Positions 34,035-44,700 are shown, counted from the stretch's first letter. The stretch is DNA of 64,000 bases from Ursus arctos (GCF_023065955.2 NW_026622808.1:42048475-42112474); one strand, 5' to 3'. Notes: generated by a model from the sequence alone, not told the origin. Made by a program: numbers and translations.

Positions 34035-34180
34035 GAACATGTTAGGAACATTTTATTTTAAAAAAGATCTGAAGTACATACGCAGGTATGTTAATTTTTA
34101 AAAATCTGTGTAGCACATTATTTCCTGTACATTTTTATATTTGAAATATCTCTCAAATTAAAAAAAATTAATAGTTCAAC
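34035..34180 (+). repeat. Probable LINE-1 3' terminus remnant
   Basis: 'tctgtgtagcacattatttc', 'ctgtacatttttatatttga' and 'aatatctctcaaattaaaaa' resemble the terminal lines of an old LINE-1 3' end. Probably the displaced end of the element that begins near 31940, separated by the hAT element and two SINECs. Confidence 0.5.
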
Positions 34181-34642
34181 AAATAAACAATTTCTAAATA
34201 TGATGGAGTTTACGTAGTTCTTTCATTGGCATATTTCTGGAAATATATTTTTGGAAAAATATTCTCACACTCATGATCAAATTTTATTTGCACATTTTTT
34301 TTTTCTTGGTGTTTGTTCTATACAGAGCTATGTAAGTAAGGTTGTGGAGGAACTCGGGATTTATCTATTCTATCACAGTTTCAGGCAAGAACATTCTAAA
34401 ACCATACCAGAGAAAGCTAATTTAGGCTTTCCTGTATACAGCATACTATAATGATTCCTGTCAATTTTTTCAAGAGGCTGATGGTCTAACTGGTACACCT
34501 GCATCATACCTGCCATCACACTTCCTTAACAAGATGGCTCCTGATGCGAATTTCTCCCAGCCTTATGGATTCTGGGAGTTCCTTGAAACTGCTTTGAAAT
34601 TAATCAGTGCTCAATCTTATTTTTTCATTTATTTCCTTAGTG
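34181..34642. other. AT-rich sequence, nothing recognised
   Basis: About 460 bases; short frames only. Confidence 0.4.
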
Positions 34643-34870
34643 CAGGGGTTGGCAAACGTGTTCTATAAAGGGCCAGGTAGTCAATGTTTCAGGTTTTGAG
34701 GGCCATAGTGTGTCTGTCATAACTACCGAACTCTGCCAATGGGGAGGAGAAGCAGCCATAGACACACATAAAGGAATGAGGGTGGCTGTGTTCCGAGAAA
34801 ACTTTAGTTACAAAAACAGACAAGGGATGGGATTTGGCTCCGTGCCATGGTTTGTGCACACCTGGAGGGT
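34643..34870 (+). mobile_element. hAT-type non-autonomous DNA element (family not named)
   Basis: Begins 'caggggttggcaaacgtgtt', 'ctataaagggccaggtagtc', 'aggttttgagggccatagtg', continues 'agcagccatagacacacata', 'ggctgtgttccgagaaaact', 'ttagttacaaaaacagacaa' and ends near 'ccatggtttgtgcacacctg'. This is a familiar mammalian hAT-Charlie-type repeat whose name I cannot assign with certainty. The plus frame at 34710-34943 is derived from it. Confidence 0.8.
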
Positions 34871-36049
34871 CAGCAAAAAAGATCCTACCTTAAAATGCTA
34901 CTTTAAATTGAAGGCATCTCTCAAATCTTCTCTGGAAGCATAAGGTTGCACATATTTTCATTTTTACAGAAATTTTTACACAGTTAAACAGGATTTCATA
35001 AATATGAAACAATCCCATAAATGACAAAAATGTTCATTTTTTAGATTCACAGTGTACGAACTTCTTTCTGGAACTATGTTTTATGATCTGATTTACTAAA
35101 TTACTAATTATAATTGGTTCCATTTGTTTAAATTATGCTATTAATGATTCTTTGTGGCAAAATAAATACATATATCTTATCTTCAATTTGACTACAGGGT
35201 TGGAATGACAAGGACAGTAAAACTATACTCACTGCACAAATAATAGCTTTCTATTAGGTTTGCCATTTCACCTGAATAATTCCTTATAATCATGAATAAT
35301 GATGTTATTCAACAACCTAATGATATCATGGTATGTAGCTTCAATCCATCTGTCTTTGTCAAGAAGGTCAAATATTTGTATTCCACTGCACTAGGCAAAG
35401 TTGAACCAACAGTTAAACAATATCATGCCCCTTAATTATTTCTCCAAATGAAACCAGCAAGTACCTTTCTACATTCTAGGATCTATGAACTACACATCTG
35501 CTTCAAAGAAATTTAACACCTACTCATTCTTTAACAAAGTTTAAGTTCAACTTAAAAAAAAATGGTTTAAACTCAAAGAAAAATCTGCAAGATCATTTAA
35601 GGATATTCTTAAATGGTTGTTGCCAGAAATTTACTCCACAATAGAGGTTTGTAACAATCAAAATATTCCAGGAACTTTCATATTACATAAGAATCTGAAA
35701 CATGCAGTGTGAGATCTTGAAATTGGTATTGAAGGTAAGAACAAAGCAAAACAAAAACAGACAAAAAACCAAGCAACACATGACAGATCTGAAATACGGC
35801 ATCAATAAAGAAATGCTTGATAGTCTTTAATGCTTACAGAATCTATAAATGATTATACATATTAAGTTACTTTATATATTAAATAACTGTAAATAAAGGC
35901 CAAATAGCTGATGTAGGTCAAAATGCCTCATTCACTGTTCCTACAGGGCCTCCGCAGACCTAGGCCCTTGCAGATGGAGGATGGTGAACACAGCAAGGTA
36001 TGATGTGGGGACACCTAAGTGACACTGCAGAAGAATCCATGTGCATGTC
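34871..36049. other. Unique AT-rich sequence
   Basis: About 1.2 kb with no recognised family or coding signal. Confidence 0.42.
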
Positions 36050-36415
36050 TCCTTCCTTCTTTAAATTTCACCAAAGATTTCTCACTGCCCTAAAATCAAG
36101 TCCCTAAAGAGTCTTATTAATCTGGTTGTAGGCTCCCAGGATTTTCCCTCTTCTTCACTAGGCTTCACCTTCACAGACTCTGTCTCTGTTTTTTCAAACA
36201 ATCTTGAGCATGAAAAAACTTGTTTCTGCCCCAGGGTCTTTGTTAATTCCCTCCACCCGGAATTCCCTGCCACTGTTCTTCATGGGGCTGCTATCTCCTT
36301 GTTAGTTCCTAGATCACATGTTACATCCAAAGAAAAGCCACCATCCCCAGCAGATAGCACAGGACTGGGCACCCAGCAGGTAACATTCAAGATCTGCTGA
36401 ACTGAAAATAAAGTG
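36050..36415 (+). repeat. L2 LINE 3' end
   Basis: Sense L2 3' wording: 'gccccagggtctttgttaat', 'tccctccacccggaattccc', 'ggggctgctatctccttgtt', 'cctagatcacatgttacatc', 'cagatagcacaggactgggc', 'acccagcaggtaacattcaa'. Ancient, no coding capacity. Confidence 0.8.
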
Positions 36416-36567
36416 AACTAGACTCTTTGAGCCAGAGGCACTAACAGGTCAATTTGCAGAATTAGTGGGCAGAAAACTTACTCATCTGAGAACAAGCCAT
36501 TCTGAGAAACAAGCTGGTCCCTAAAAGAAACCACTTCTCATCACCCTTTACAAAGGATGGCAAACCA

Positions 36568-36769
36568 GGGGCACCTGGGTGGCACAGCGGTTAAGTGTCT
36601 GCCTTTGGCTCAGGGCGTGATCCCAGCGTTATGGGATCGAGTCCCACATCAGGCTCCTCCACTGTGAGCCTGCTTCTTCCTCTCCCACTCCCCCTGCTTG
36701 TGTTCCCTCTCTCGCTGGCTGTCTCTATCTCTGTCGAATAAATAAATAAAATCTTTAAAAAAAAAAAAA
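36568..36769 (+). mobile_element. SINEC, young full-length copy
   Basis: Sense copy with 'ggcacctgggtggcacagcg', 'gttaagtgtctgcctttggc', 'atgggatcgagtcccacatc' (B box), the full CT-rich body, 'gaataaataaataaaatctt' and a poly(A) tail. A perfect TSD ggatggcaaacca (13 bases, 16 counting adjacent As) lies at 36555-36567 and 36770-36782. Close to the 53310 copy throughout, so recently active. Its antisense strand carries the same open frame as the 7901 copy. Confidence 0.97.
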
Positions 36770-36782
36770 GGATGGCAAACCA

Positions 36783-37215
36783 ATATGATCCAAGGAGCCA
36801 GATTTCAATACACATTTAACATTTTTTGATAACTTGTTATAGACAGCCACTGTTTATCTGATTTGAGTTATAAAGATGTATAAACAAAATATAAACAATG
36901 CAAGCTTTTCAATAATTCAAGATACCATACTATCCTATAACACTCAGTACTATAGATATTTATAATTAAGAATTCCCAACTAACCCACATTTTTACCACC
37001 TCTCTCAGTCATGATTAATTTCTGCATTTTGTTTCACTAAACTTTATATGTCCAGGCCACTGCCTCACTGTCCCAAATATCAGGGATGATTTGGTTTTTT
37101 TAAATTCCAATTCCTGGTTCTTACATTCAACTTTCTAATTTAGGGTAGAGAAGTCAGGGCACAGTCCAGAAATCTGCTTTTTAACCAACACTTCAGGTGA
37201 TTTTTAATACTGGAA
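36783..37215. other. Unique AT-rich sequence
   Basis: Nothing recognised. Confidence 0.42.
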
Positions 37216-37225
37216 TCTCAGTTAT

Positions 37226-37226
37226 T

Positions 37227-37281
<55 letters not shown>
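37226..37281. repeat. (TTTA)n microsatellite
   Basis: About 14 uninterrupted TTTA units forming the tail side of the adjacent reverse-oriented SINEC. Expansion of the SINE AAATA-type tail is the likely origin. Expected to be polymorphic. Confidence 0.95.
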
Positions 37282-37283
<2 letters not shown>

Positions 37284-37401
37284 AGTAGGCTCCATGCCCA
37301 GTATGGAGCCCAATGCAGGGCTCGAACTCACAACCCTGAGATCAAGACCTGAGCTGAGATCAAGAGTCGGATGTGTAACCAACTGAGCCACCCAGGCACC
37401 A
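37230..37401 (-). mobile_element. Short SINEC with expanded tail
   Basis: After the TTTA run come 'ttaagtaggctccatgccca', 'gggctcgaactcacaaccct', 'gagatcaagacctgagctga' and 'actgagccacccaggcacca'. TSD tctcagttatttta (37216-37229) versus catcagttatttta (37402-37415) differs at one or two positions. Short SINEC subfamily, moderately old. Confidence 0.93.
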
Positions 37402-37415
37402 CATCAGTTATTTTA

Positions 37416-37989
37416 GATCAAGACTTTGTATATCCATAATAGGAAGAAATACAAAGCAGTTAAATACTTTTAGAATCAATTTTTTTTTAAAGTCATATAC
37501 GCTTTACCCACACTTATTCATATGGCTGTATATTACATGTATACACACACCGTACTTGTAGGTACAAAACATTCAAAGAAATGTAAGACGTAGCTCCTTT
37601 GCCACAAGGAGCTTCTTGGATGAAGTGTGTACGTATAATGTTATGTAAACAAACATAAACAATGTTACGATGTAACAAATGTTATGATGATACATGATTG
37701 AGAGCTCAGTGAGTGGAGGGTAATAAGATTTCAGAGGAGGAAGCAATCAAGCTAGTCTAGGTTGCCAGTAATGTAAAAAATGGCTGCCTTTGGATCAGGC
37801 AGGAAAAAAGTGACAGTAGATGTTAAACTCAGTGTGTTTTCCAAGACCTTGTTCTTCTCTCAAAAGGTTCAATTTTAGAACACAAAAAGGCTAAAGCAAC
37901 AACTACAGCCTTTCTAGTTATTAACCCAAGCAGCCTGGCAAAGATTACTAAGGCTTCACAAGGTAGCCAGAAGTACAGCTAACTTCTCA
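37416..37989. other. Unique non-coding sequence
   Basis: Nothing recognised; a weak palindromic AT patch near 37505-37550. Confidence 0.42.
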
Positions 37990-38490
37990 GCAACACAGGT
38001 CCATTTATATGTAGGGTTTTTTCTATTACAGTACCGTAAGTGTGTTTTCTCTTCATTACAATTTTTTTTTATTTTTTTCAGATTTTATTTATTTGTCAGA
38101 GAGAGAAAGAGAGAGCACAAGCAGGGGGAGCGGCAGGCAGAGGAAGAAGCAGACTCCCCGCCGATTAGGGAGCCCAATGTGGGACTGGATCCCATGACCC
38201 CAGGATCATGCCCTGAGCGGAAGACAGATACTTAACCGACTGAGCCCCCCAGGCATCCCTTCTTACAATTGTCTTAATCACATTTTCTTTTCTCTAGCTT
38301 ACTTTATTGTAAGAATATAGTACATAATACAACATTCAAAATGCAGGTTCATCACTTGTTTGGGTTATTGGTAAGGCTTCCAGTCAACAGTAAGCTATTA
38401 GTAGTTAATTTGGGGAGAGGGGGCAGAATCAAAAGTTCTATGCATATTTTCAACTGCATAGGGGGTTGGTACCCTGAATCCGCCCCCCCC
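37990..38490 (+). mobile_element. Second MER2-like Tigger element, split by a SINEC
   Basis: Left part: 'acacaggtccatttatatgt', 'tattacagtaccgtaagtgt', 'gttttctcttcattac'. Right part: 'cattttcttttctctagctt', 'actttattgtaagaatatag', 'ggtaaggcttccagtcaaca', 'gtaagctattagtagttaat', 'gggggttggtaccctgaatc'. It matches the 13161-13613 element in opposite orientation. The outer terminal repeats are decayed and neither end has a clear TA. The 70-codon frame at 38341 is a by-product. Confidence 0.8.
38063..38258 (-). mobile_element. SINEC inserted in MER2-like element
   Basis: Reverse copy: T run, 'tcagattttatttatttgtc', 'agagagcacaagcaggggga', 'tgggactggatcccatgacc' (altered B box), 'ccgactgagccccccaggca'. 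Imperfect TSD cttcattacaat (38051-38062) versus cttcttacaatt (38259-38270). Confidence 0.92.
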
Positions 38491-38619
38491 CCCTTTTCAC
38501 AGATGCGTGTGAGCGGTCACCGAGGAATGACAATGTGGGATACCATGCACTGAGCCATCATGCAGCCCCTACAGCTAAGAAGCTGCTCCTGGAAGACCCT
38601 GCATGGCGCAGAATGCCCT
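38491..38619. other. Short unique stretch
   Basis: Nothing recognised. Confidence 0.4.
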
Positions 38620-38790
38620 TGTCTTCCCCTGGCATCTGTCATGAAAAACCACTGGCTGGTCTCCTCACTTGACATCAAATACTTCATCCTGGAGTTACTT
38701 TTCTCATGGTTCAGGTCTTACTCTTTCAATGATCCTGCAGAGTTCTGGAGACACGTGGGATGCGTCTTATTTCTTGGCACCCCAGCTGCA
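38620..38790 (+). repeat. Probable L2 fragment
   Basis: 'catcctggagttacttttct', 'catggttcaggtcttactct' and 'ccagctgcaggtgcctagca' resemble a sense L2 3' region with deletions. Weak. Confidence 0.4.
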
Positions 38791-38844
38791 GGTGCCTAGC
38801 ACAATAATGTCATGCATCAAAGAAAGATCTTGAACTGACCATTT

Positions 38845-38940
38845 AGGAAACCCTTATGTAGCACCTACAACATACCAGACTCTGAGTTGGGTATGCAACA
38901 GAACAGACAGCTAGGTCACTGCCAGCAGCACTGACAAAAG
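38845..38940 (-). repeat. Probable L2 3'-end fragment
   Basis: 'tatgtagcacctacaacata', 'ccagactctgagttgggta' and 'gcaacagaacagacagct' resemble the complement of the L2 3' terminus. Confidence 0.55.
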
Positions 38941-38959
38941 TCTCATGGTAGCTGAAGAT

Positions 38960-39055
38960 AGCCCCGGGATGTAGGAAAACCCATGGAATGGTACACTTCA
39001 AATTAATGAACTGTATAACACATGATTTACCAATAAAGTTATAATAAAAAACAAA
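38960..39055 (+). repeat. LINE-1 3' end fragment
   Basis: 'tggaatggtacacttcaaat', 'taatgaactgtataacacat' and 'ttaccaataaagttataata' match the last lines of an old LINE-1 3' end in sense orientation. Short 5'-truncated remnant. Confidence 0.7.
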
Positions 39056-39129
39056 TAATGGCAGAAAAGCATAGCCACTCATTAGCAGTCCACTGGGTGA
39101 AAGCTGAGGGGGGAAAATACACCTAGAGT

Positions 39130-39260
39130 TTAGTCATTCCTATTTAGACAGATGGTCTAAATCAAATTACTTAGCCTATCTGAGCCTCAGGTTCCTCACC
39201 AGTAAAACTGGAGTGAACAAAAAATGCTGCTAATAATCAAATAAATGTAAATTAGCAGGA
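39130..39260 (+). repeat. MIR SINE fragment
   Basis: 'aaattacttagcctatctga', 'gcctcaggttcctcaccagt', 'aaaactggagtgaac' follow sense MIR order. Confidence 0.65.
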
Positions 39261-39384
39261 TACCATTTTCACTTCTAAAGCCAGCACCTACGCGGAGTAC
39301 TATTACCGTTACTACTGGCAATGGCAAATTGTTTTTCTACTCTGCTTATGGTTACATGAATTGTACAATGTTTGCAGCATGACT

Positions 39385-39695
39385 TGCAATAGTCAAAATT
39401 CAGCAACATTCAAAACCAGATGAAGTAAATCAATTATGGAAAATCAAGTCAATGGAATATTATGGAGCCACTGAAAATGCAGTTATACACTGTTGGAATA
39501 ATAAAGAAAATGTGTGTATTAGAAATGAAGGAATAGGGCATTATACACAGAGTCTTATCCTAGTTTTACTTAAAACTATTTAGGAGAGGATGAGAAGGAA
39601 ACATTTTAACAGAATAACAAGATTATCCCTGGGTGTGGGATTATCTGGTCTTTTCTTTACCTTTTTCATGATTTTGTGAATTAAAAAAAAAAAAG
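39385..39695 (+). repeat. Old LINE-1 3' portion
   Basis: 'aatcaattatggaaaatcaa', 'tcaatggaatattatggagc', 'cactgaaaatgcagtt', 'ccctgggtgtgggattatct' and 'ttgtgaattaaaaaaaaa' match the old LINE-1 3' region in order, ending in an A run. Confidence 0.78.
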
Positions 39696-40708
39696 AATAG
39701 CTTAAACTTTTGCTCATTTTATTCATAACAAATACATGCAGTATTCATTTGTAAGAAGTGGAAAATACGCCCTATTCTATATGGTGCCACATTTATATCA
39801 TAAAATGAAATTAATTTTACTATACAGATAAATAGTTACATGGCACAGATGCTCAAAATAAGAAGTGTGAGTTATATTCTCAAAATATAAAATACCTGCT
39901 ATCCAACCATATTCACAGCCACCAATGTGAAGGGTTACACTTCAAAAAAAAAAAAAAAAAGACTTGTTCAATAAAACTGCTGAGTAAGTAATTTGAACTT
40001 CTTTATTACCCTAACCCAAACATTTCACATCACAGCCATTTGTTAATTATAAAATAATTATTTAATACAGTTGATAAAAGAACTGCCAAACACAATATTG
40101 ATCTGAGGGGTCTCCTGAAGTTTTCAGAGCTTCAGGAACAGTACATAATTTCTGTATTCAACCATGACTCCAAATGTGAAAGTAATTAACAAAATGAAGA
40201 AAATTAATTTGAAAGAGAAGATATATTTTAGAAAGATTCTTTTTAAAACAATTGGTGAGAAAAAAAAATGAATGTTTTCCCTAAAATCCTCTAACTGTTA
40301 GCTACACGGCCAGGTAGCCTTTTCTGCCCTGTGGTAAACCCAATCACAGAAATTCAATCTAGCAGTGATTTAATTTACAATTATTTCTCAAAGTTTGAAG
40401 AAAAGGAATAACCGCATTATGGTCAATGGGCTGAGCAAATTCTGATCCTTGAGTTCAGGGTGGATATCAAAGTGCTGTATGCCAGGATGACCTCATGGGG
40501 ATAAGCAAACAGGTACCAAGGGGTCTGTCTGCCCTACTCCCCTACTTCCCTTCCTTACCCCCCATCACCCCAAGAAGTTTACAGTTCTAGTAATCCTTAG
40601 ATATTTGTCAAAGATATTTTCTCCCTACCTATTTAGATCATGGGCTGTATAAGCCAGGGAGGGAAAAAAAACAAAGACTACCAGACAGAAAGCCATCTGA
40701 AACCCACT
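39696..40708. other. Unique sequence, possible conserved element
   Basis: An A17-18 run lies at about 39944-39960. The 40060-40500 segment is repeat-free, with phrases such as 'taaccgcattatggtcaatg', and could be constrained; no test is possible here. Confidence 0.38.
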
Positions 40709-40776
40709 ATATATATGTATATACACATATATTATATATACATATATGTGTGTCTGTGTGTGCATATACATATGTT
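40709..40776. repeat. TA/TG alternating tract with inverted repeat
   Basis: Alternating purine-pyrimidine sequence (TATATG, CACATA, TGTGTG) with a 10-base inverted repeat, arms 40723-40732 and 40742-40751. Such tracts can form Z-DNA or cruciforms and mutate quickly. Confidence 0.85.
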
Positions 40777-40844
40777 TTTTAAGTAAATAAAGTGGTAAAG
40801 CAGGTCAGCTACCTAGAACCAGGCTTGTTCCAGTCCTGTGATAT

Positions 40845-41035
40845 GGTCAAGTGGTTAAGGAAATTATTTTTGCAATCTGACTGGCCTCATTCGTATCAAA
40901 ACTCCCCTACTTACTAGCTGGGTGAATTTGTTCCAGTTACTTCCCTACTGCTAGGGGTTATTTCCTGAATGTAAGTAAAGTCCAGTGAACTAAATAAGTC
41001 CGTTTTCAATAAGCGGTAGCTGCTAGGGTTACTGA
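40845..41035 (+). repeat. MIR SINE, nearly full length
   Basis: 'tatggtcaagtggttaagga', 'gcaatctgactggcctcatt', 'actcccctacttactagctg', 'gttccagttacttccctact', 'tgaatgtaagtaaagtccag', 'tcaataagcggtagctgcta' follow sense MIR order from the tRNA-like head to the 3' end. Confidence 0.8.
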
Positions 41036-42149
41036 ATATGAAAGTTTCATAGAAAAGATACGTGTCCGTAAATGTTAGGGTCTAGAAATAAAATTTTTCC
41101 TAAAACCCATTTTAAAATGTTTTACGTCAAAGTCACGAAAAATGTTTTTGGTTGTTTCTAACTAATCTAGGTCCACATTCTCCCTCACATTGACACTTTT
41201 CACCTTCAGTTCTCTCTTATGAATGAGATCATCTCTCAAGGTTTCCTCCAGCTCTATCATTCTATGACAATCAGACTGGATGGGGAAAACATATTATCCG
41301 GGCTCTGGTTTTGATTGCTATCTTTCCTGTGGTAAATCTCAGATTGCTGCCCAAATCCCCTGCTGATTGTCCTGGCCAAGATGGTGATAAACTTAGATTT
41401 CTGCCGCCCAGTGGCATTCACCTGCATGGACAAAGGGCTCTTCAAATTTTGAAAACTTCTATATCATTTTCTTTCTTCTAATGTTAATAAACTTTAATTT
41501 GGTGATATTAACCCCAAGGTTACCAAGTGTGGCTTCTTCTTGCCAACCCATATCAGCTCTTTATAGAGGAGGCCATTAGGCCATGTGCTAAGGTCAGATT
41601 TGATCACTTCTTATTCCCAGCCAATTTCATAACTATGACCAATTTCATCCCTAGTCTTTTTCTTTTCTTTTTTTTTTTTTTTTTTTTTTAGAATTAATCA
41701 ACAAAGCCATGAGACAAATGTGAAAGCTTGATGGTATTTTCTAATCATACTCTTCCCAGGCAATAGAATTGAGCTTTCATGCTCAATTCAACAGCTTCTT
41801 TTTATATAGTGAGAGCTAATGAAGTAGTCCTTAAATCCTTGTCACATGACACACATGACCGATGTCTTTTTTCCCCCCATGGTATTTTTTTTAGGCATGG
41901 TGGGTAAGTGGGAAGGGATGGATCTATTTCATGGGATCTACAACAAGTCTGAAGCTCATTTTACTTTGTGAACATCCACTCTTCAACACTAGTCATCTAG
42001 AAGAATTTATGATGTATTTTCTATATCAGAGGTGTCCTTTGTGTTGAGCAAAACCATAGCTTTCGAGTCAGTATTGGAGGCAGACATTCCTTTGTCTTAA
42101 AATCTTGAATTAGTTTATTTACCATCTATGGTAGATGACAGTATTTACA
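41036..42149. other. Unique sequence with a T22 run and a short palindrome
   Basis: A T run lies at 41668-41689. A 9-base perfect inverted repeat (gaattgagc / gctcaattc, 41766-41774 and 41781-41789) has a 6-base spacer. Nothing else recognised. Confidence 0.42.
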
Positions 42150-42556
42150 AATATTCATTCTCTCTTCCTTCCACACTGTGGGGGGGGGGAGTATATTTCT
42201 CTGTTCCACTTATAATAGGATGGCCATGTGACCAGTTTGGGTCAACAGAGATGACCAGATGTAACCTATGGCTATTCTCAGCAAAAACGTTAGATACGTA
42301 CATGTAGTCTGGGTTGAGCTCTTAAGATCCTGCCTTCTACCATGAGAGTGATAAGTTCCAGACAGTGGCTCCTTCTTTTAGCTGGGACAGAGAGAATAAT
42401 ACAACAGGTAGAACACACCAGACCTGGCCAAGTCCAGCCAAGCCTAGCAGAGCCACAGCTGATCTACAGAACTGTGAGCAAAACATTAATGACGATATCA
42501 TTGTAAACCACCAAGATTCTAGGGTTGCTTGCTACTGTAAAGGCTGACTGATCACT
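42150..42556 (+). mobile_element. MLT1-like (ERVL-MaLR) solitary LTR
   Basis: 'ggatggccatgtgaccagtt', 'tgggtcaacagagatgacca', 'cttctaccatgagagtgata', 'cagctgatctacagaactgt', 'gagcaaaacattaatg', 'aaccaccaagattctagggt' and a terminal 'aaaggctgactgatc' parallel the order of old MLT1-type LTRs. No internal region or second LTR is visible, so it is a solo LTR. The 60-codon frame at 42365 is part of it. Confidence 0.7.
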
Positions 42557-42579
42557 ATCTCTAAATTTTAATCACTTCA

Positions 42580-43330
42580 TTCAATAAGTAGCTATTGAGG
42601 GCTTACATGGAGTGCAAAACACTGAGCTAAAGTTACATAATGAAAAAAGAACATACACTGTCCCTGCTCTCATAGCCTAGAGGAAACAGAAATTGCCTGA
42701 TCATCTCGGCACATGTATAATTACTAAACAGGTGAATGTTAAGAACAAAAGGAACAGAGTTCCGTTAGAGTATATAATAAAGGAAGGTGGTCTAGACCGG
42801 TGTGTCAGAAAAGCCTTTCTAGAAGAAGGGATACATGGGTTGACACTGGTTGAAGAAATCATTCAATTTTACATTCCCTGCAGTCAGATGTTCATACAGC
42901 GCAAGTGTTATCATGGGGAAGAGTCAGTGGAAGAACATTCCAGTCAAGGAAGATAAAAGTATAAAGGCCTCATGGCTGAAGTAAAGATGATTTGGTAGAG
43001 GAGCAGAAGAGGCTGGTATGGCTGGGGCATGGAAGGTACAGAGAGGACTGACAGGAGGCAAGATTAGAGAAAAAGGTGGAAGTAGGACCGGAGATCTTGG
43101 AAGGCCATGTTTTAAAAGTGAGTCTGTATCCCGAGTGCAAATAAGAGCCATCCAAGGCTGTTCAATGGGGGATGACGTGGGGGATTCTGTGATCAGATTC
43201 GTGTCTTGCAAAGCTCTCTCTGGTACATGGAGAGTGGACTGAGGAGAAGGTAGAGTGAATGCAACAGAACAGTCCAGGTGAGAAATGCTGGTAGCTTAGT
43301 GAGGGCGCTGGCATTGAAAATTAGAAAAAC
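42580..43330 (-). repeat. L2 LINE 3' region, about 750 bases
   Basis: The plus strand gives a long complement of the L2 3' region: 'ataagtagctattgagggct', 'gtccctgctctcatagccta', 'gaaaagcctttctagaagaa', 'gtggaagaacattccagtca', 'ataaaggcctcatggctgaa', 'gagtctgtatcccgagtgca', 'aagagccatccaaggctgtt' and 'agtccaggtgagaaatgctg'. The most continuous L2 in the window. Reading frames of 87, 95 and 74 codons inside it are not genes. Confidence 0.82.
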
Positions 43331-44119
43331 AGATTCATTTTTGAAATTCAGGTAGTAAAGCTAGGAAGACCAGCTCTGTGAAAGATAATACTGGACAGGA
43401 GTGGAGGGGTATTCTGTAACATCACCATCTATGAAGAGACACATCTTACCCTAAAAAGGAAATGTAAGAAATAATGTCTGGGACTGTGAGTTTGATTTAG
43501 TTTATCAATTAATTTTGATTAATTGAAAATACCCCATAATGGTAGTTAAATTAAACTCCCTGCCACCACAGTTACAGATGGAAAATTTTATGACTGGTGA
43601 ATACATAAAACACATTTGTGAAACTTGTCAATCTCAGGAAGAAACTTCGGATAAGTAGATGAATTTCAGTATAAATTAATTTAGGAATTCAAGTTCAAAT
43701 TTCTCCTTTATTACTTGGATCATTTTTTTTTAGAAAACATGAAAACATAAACATAACTATATAATTATAATAATCATCTTGATAGTACTATAAAGTATCT
43801 CCATAGTGCTATAAAGTACCTCAAAGACTACCGCCTGAGTTAGCACAAATTCTATTTCCGTTATGTGAGATTTGGAAAGTAATTATGAGGCTTTTTTCTT
43901 GGGTGTCCTAAAAGCTCAAGGAGCAGTTCCAACAGTCTTTGGAGTAACGGCTCGTGGAAACACAATTTAGCTTCTGAAATAGACAACTATACAGCGCACC
44001 TGTCATCCTGCCTAAATCCTAGTTTGTTTGTTTTTTTTTTTTAATCTTAATACCACAAATGGATCTGAAAGTAGTGACGGGTATTATGATATAGCAAAGA
44101 TGGGCGCGTGTGCCCATGT

Positions 44120-44123
<4 letters not shown>
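43331..44123. other. Unique AT-rich sequence
   Basis: A 9-base perfect inverted repeat (tcaattaat / attaattga) with a 4-base loop lies at 43505-43526. Short T runs near 43722 and 44031. No gene. Confidence 0.45.

Positions 44124-44168
<45 letters not shown>
44124..44168. repeat. (AC)n microsatellite
   Basis: About 22 uninterrupted AC units. Expected to be highly polymorphic; a peptide of repeated His-Thr predicted across it is an artefact. Confidence 0.96.
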
Positions 44169-44169
<1 letters not shown>

Positions 44170-44554
44170 CTATTTCAGGTTTCCCTCCCCAGACCCACAG
44201 AGGAGACATTTGTAGTATTCACCAGTGAAGCTTCTATTCCACCCCATTTTTTTTAGGATACCCATCCTCACCCAGAGCAAGCAGTCCTGGTAGGCTGTCA
44301 CCTGCCCCGGGCAAGAGACCCAGGCTAGGCCAAACAGACGGTCTGCTCTGGGAATTTGACTCCTGGTAGTTCCTCGTGACAGGGAAACACTTGGCGGAGG
44401 CTGGGTCATTGCAATGGCAGCATCCTGAGGAGACGGTCATCTCTGCAACCAGGATGCCCAGAGCTGCCCTAATTCCATTTATTTTTGAGGCCTGCGACTT
44501 TTCAGCTTTCTCTTTTCATTCTGTGATCTGCTTCTCACAGCTTTCCAACATACT
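44169..44554. other. GC-richer block, possible old LTR
   Basis: The 44270-44470 part ('ggcaagagacccaggctagg', 'ccaaacagacggtctgctct', 'gggaatttgactcctggtag') recalls the 'gacccaagctgggccaatcag' region of old mammalian LTR-like repeats. Too diverged for a family call; frames of 68-79 codons here are not supported. Confidence 0.35.
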
Positions 44555-44700
44555 GCTTTTATACAAGTGGGAAACAACTCTCAGAGAGGACAATTAAACC
44601 GCCCAAAGTCACACAGGTAAGAAATGGCTGCATTGGGATTCACAATTCTGTTGGTCGAATCCCAGATCTGTGATCTCATGCATTCACGCTACTCCTTCCT
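44555..44700 (-). repeat. MIR SINE fragment
   Basis: 'gggaaacaactctcagagag', 'cgcccaaagtcacacaggta', 'agaaatggctgcattgggat' and 'cgaatcccagatctgtgatc' follow reverse-complement MIR order. Confidence 0.75.

Noticed and set aside
37226..37281. Regular short repeats as a CRISPR-like array
   Set aside because: A TTTA tetranucleotide microsatellite without spacers, in vertebrate DNA.
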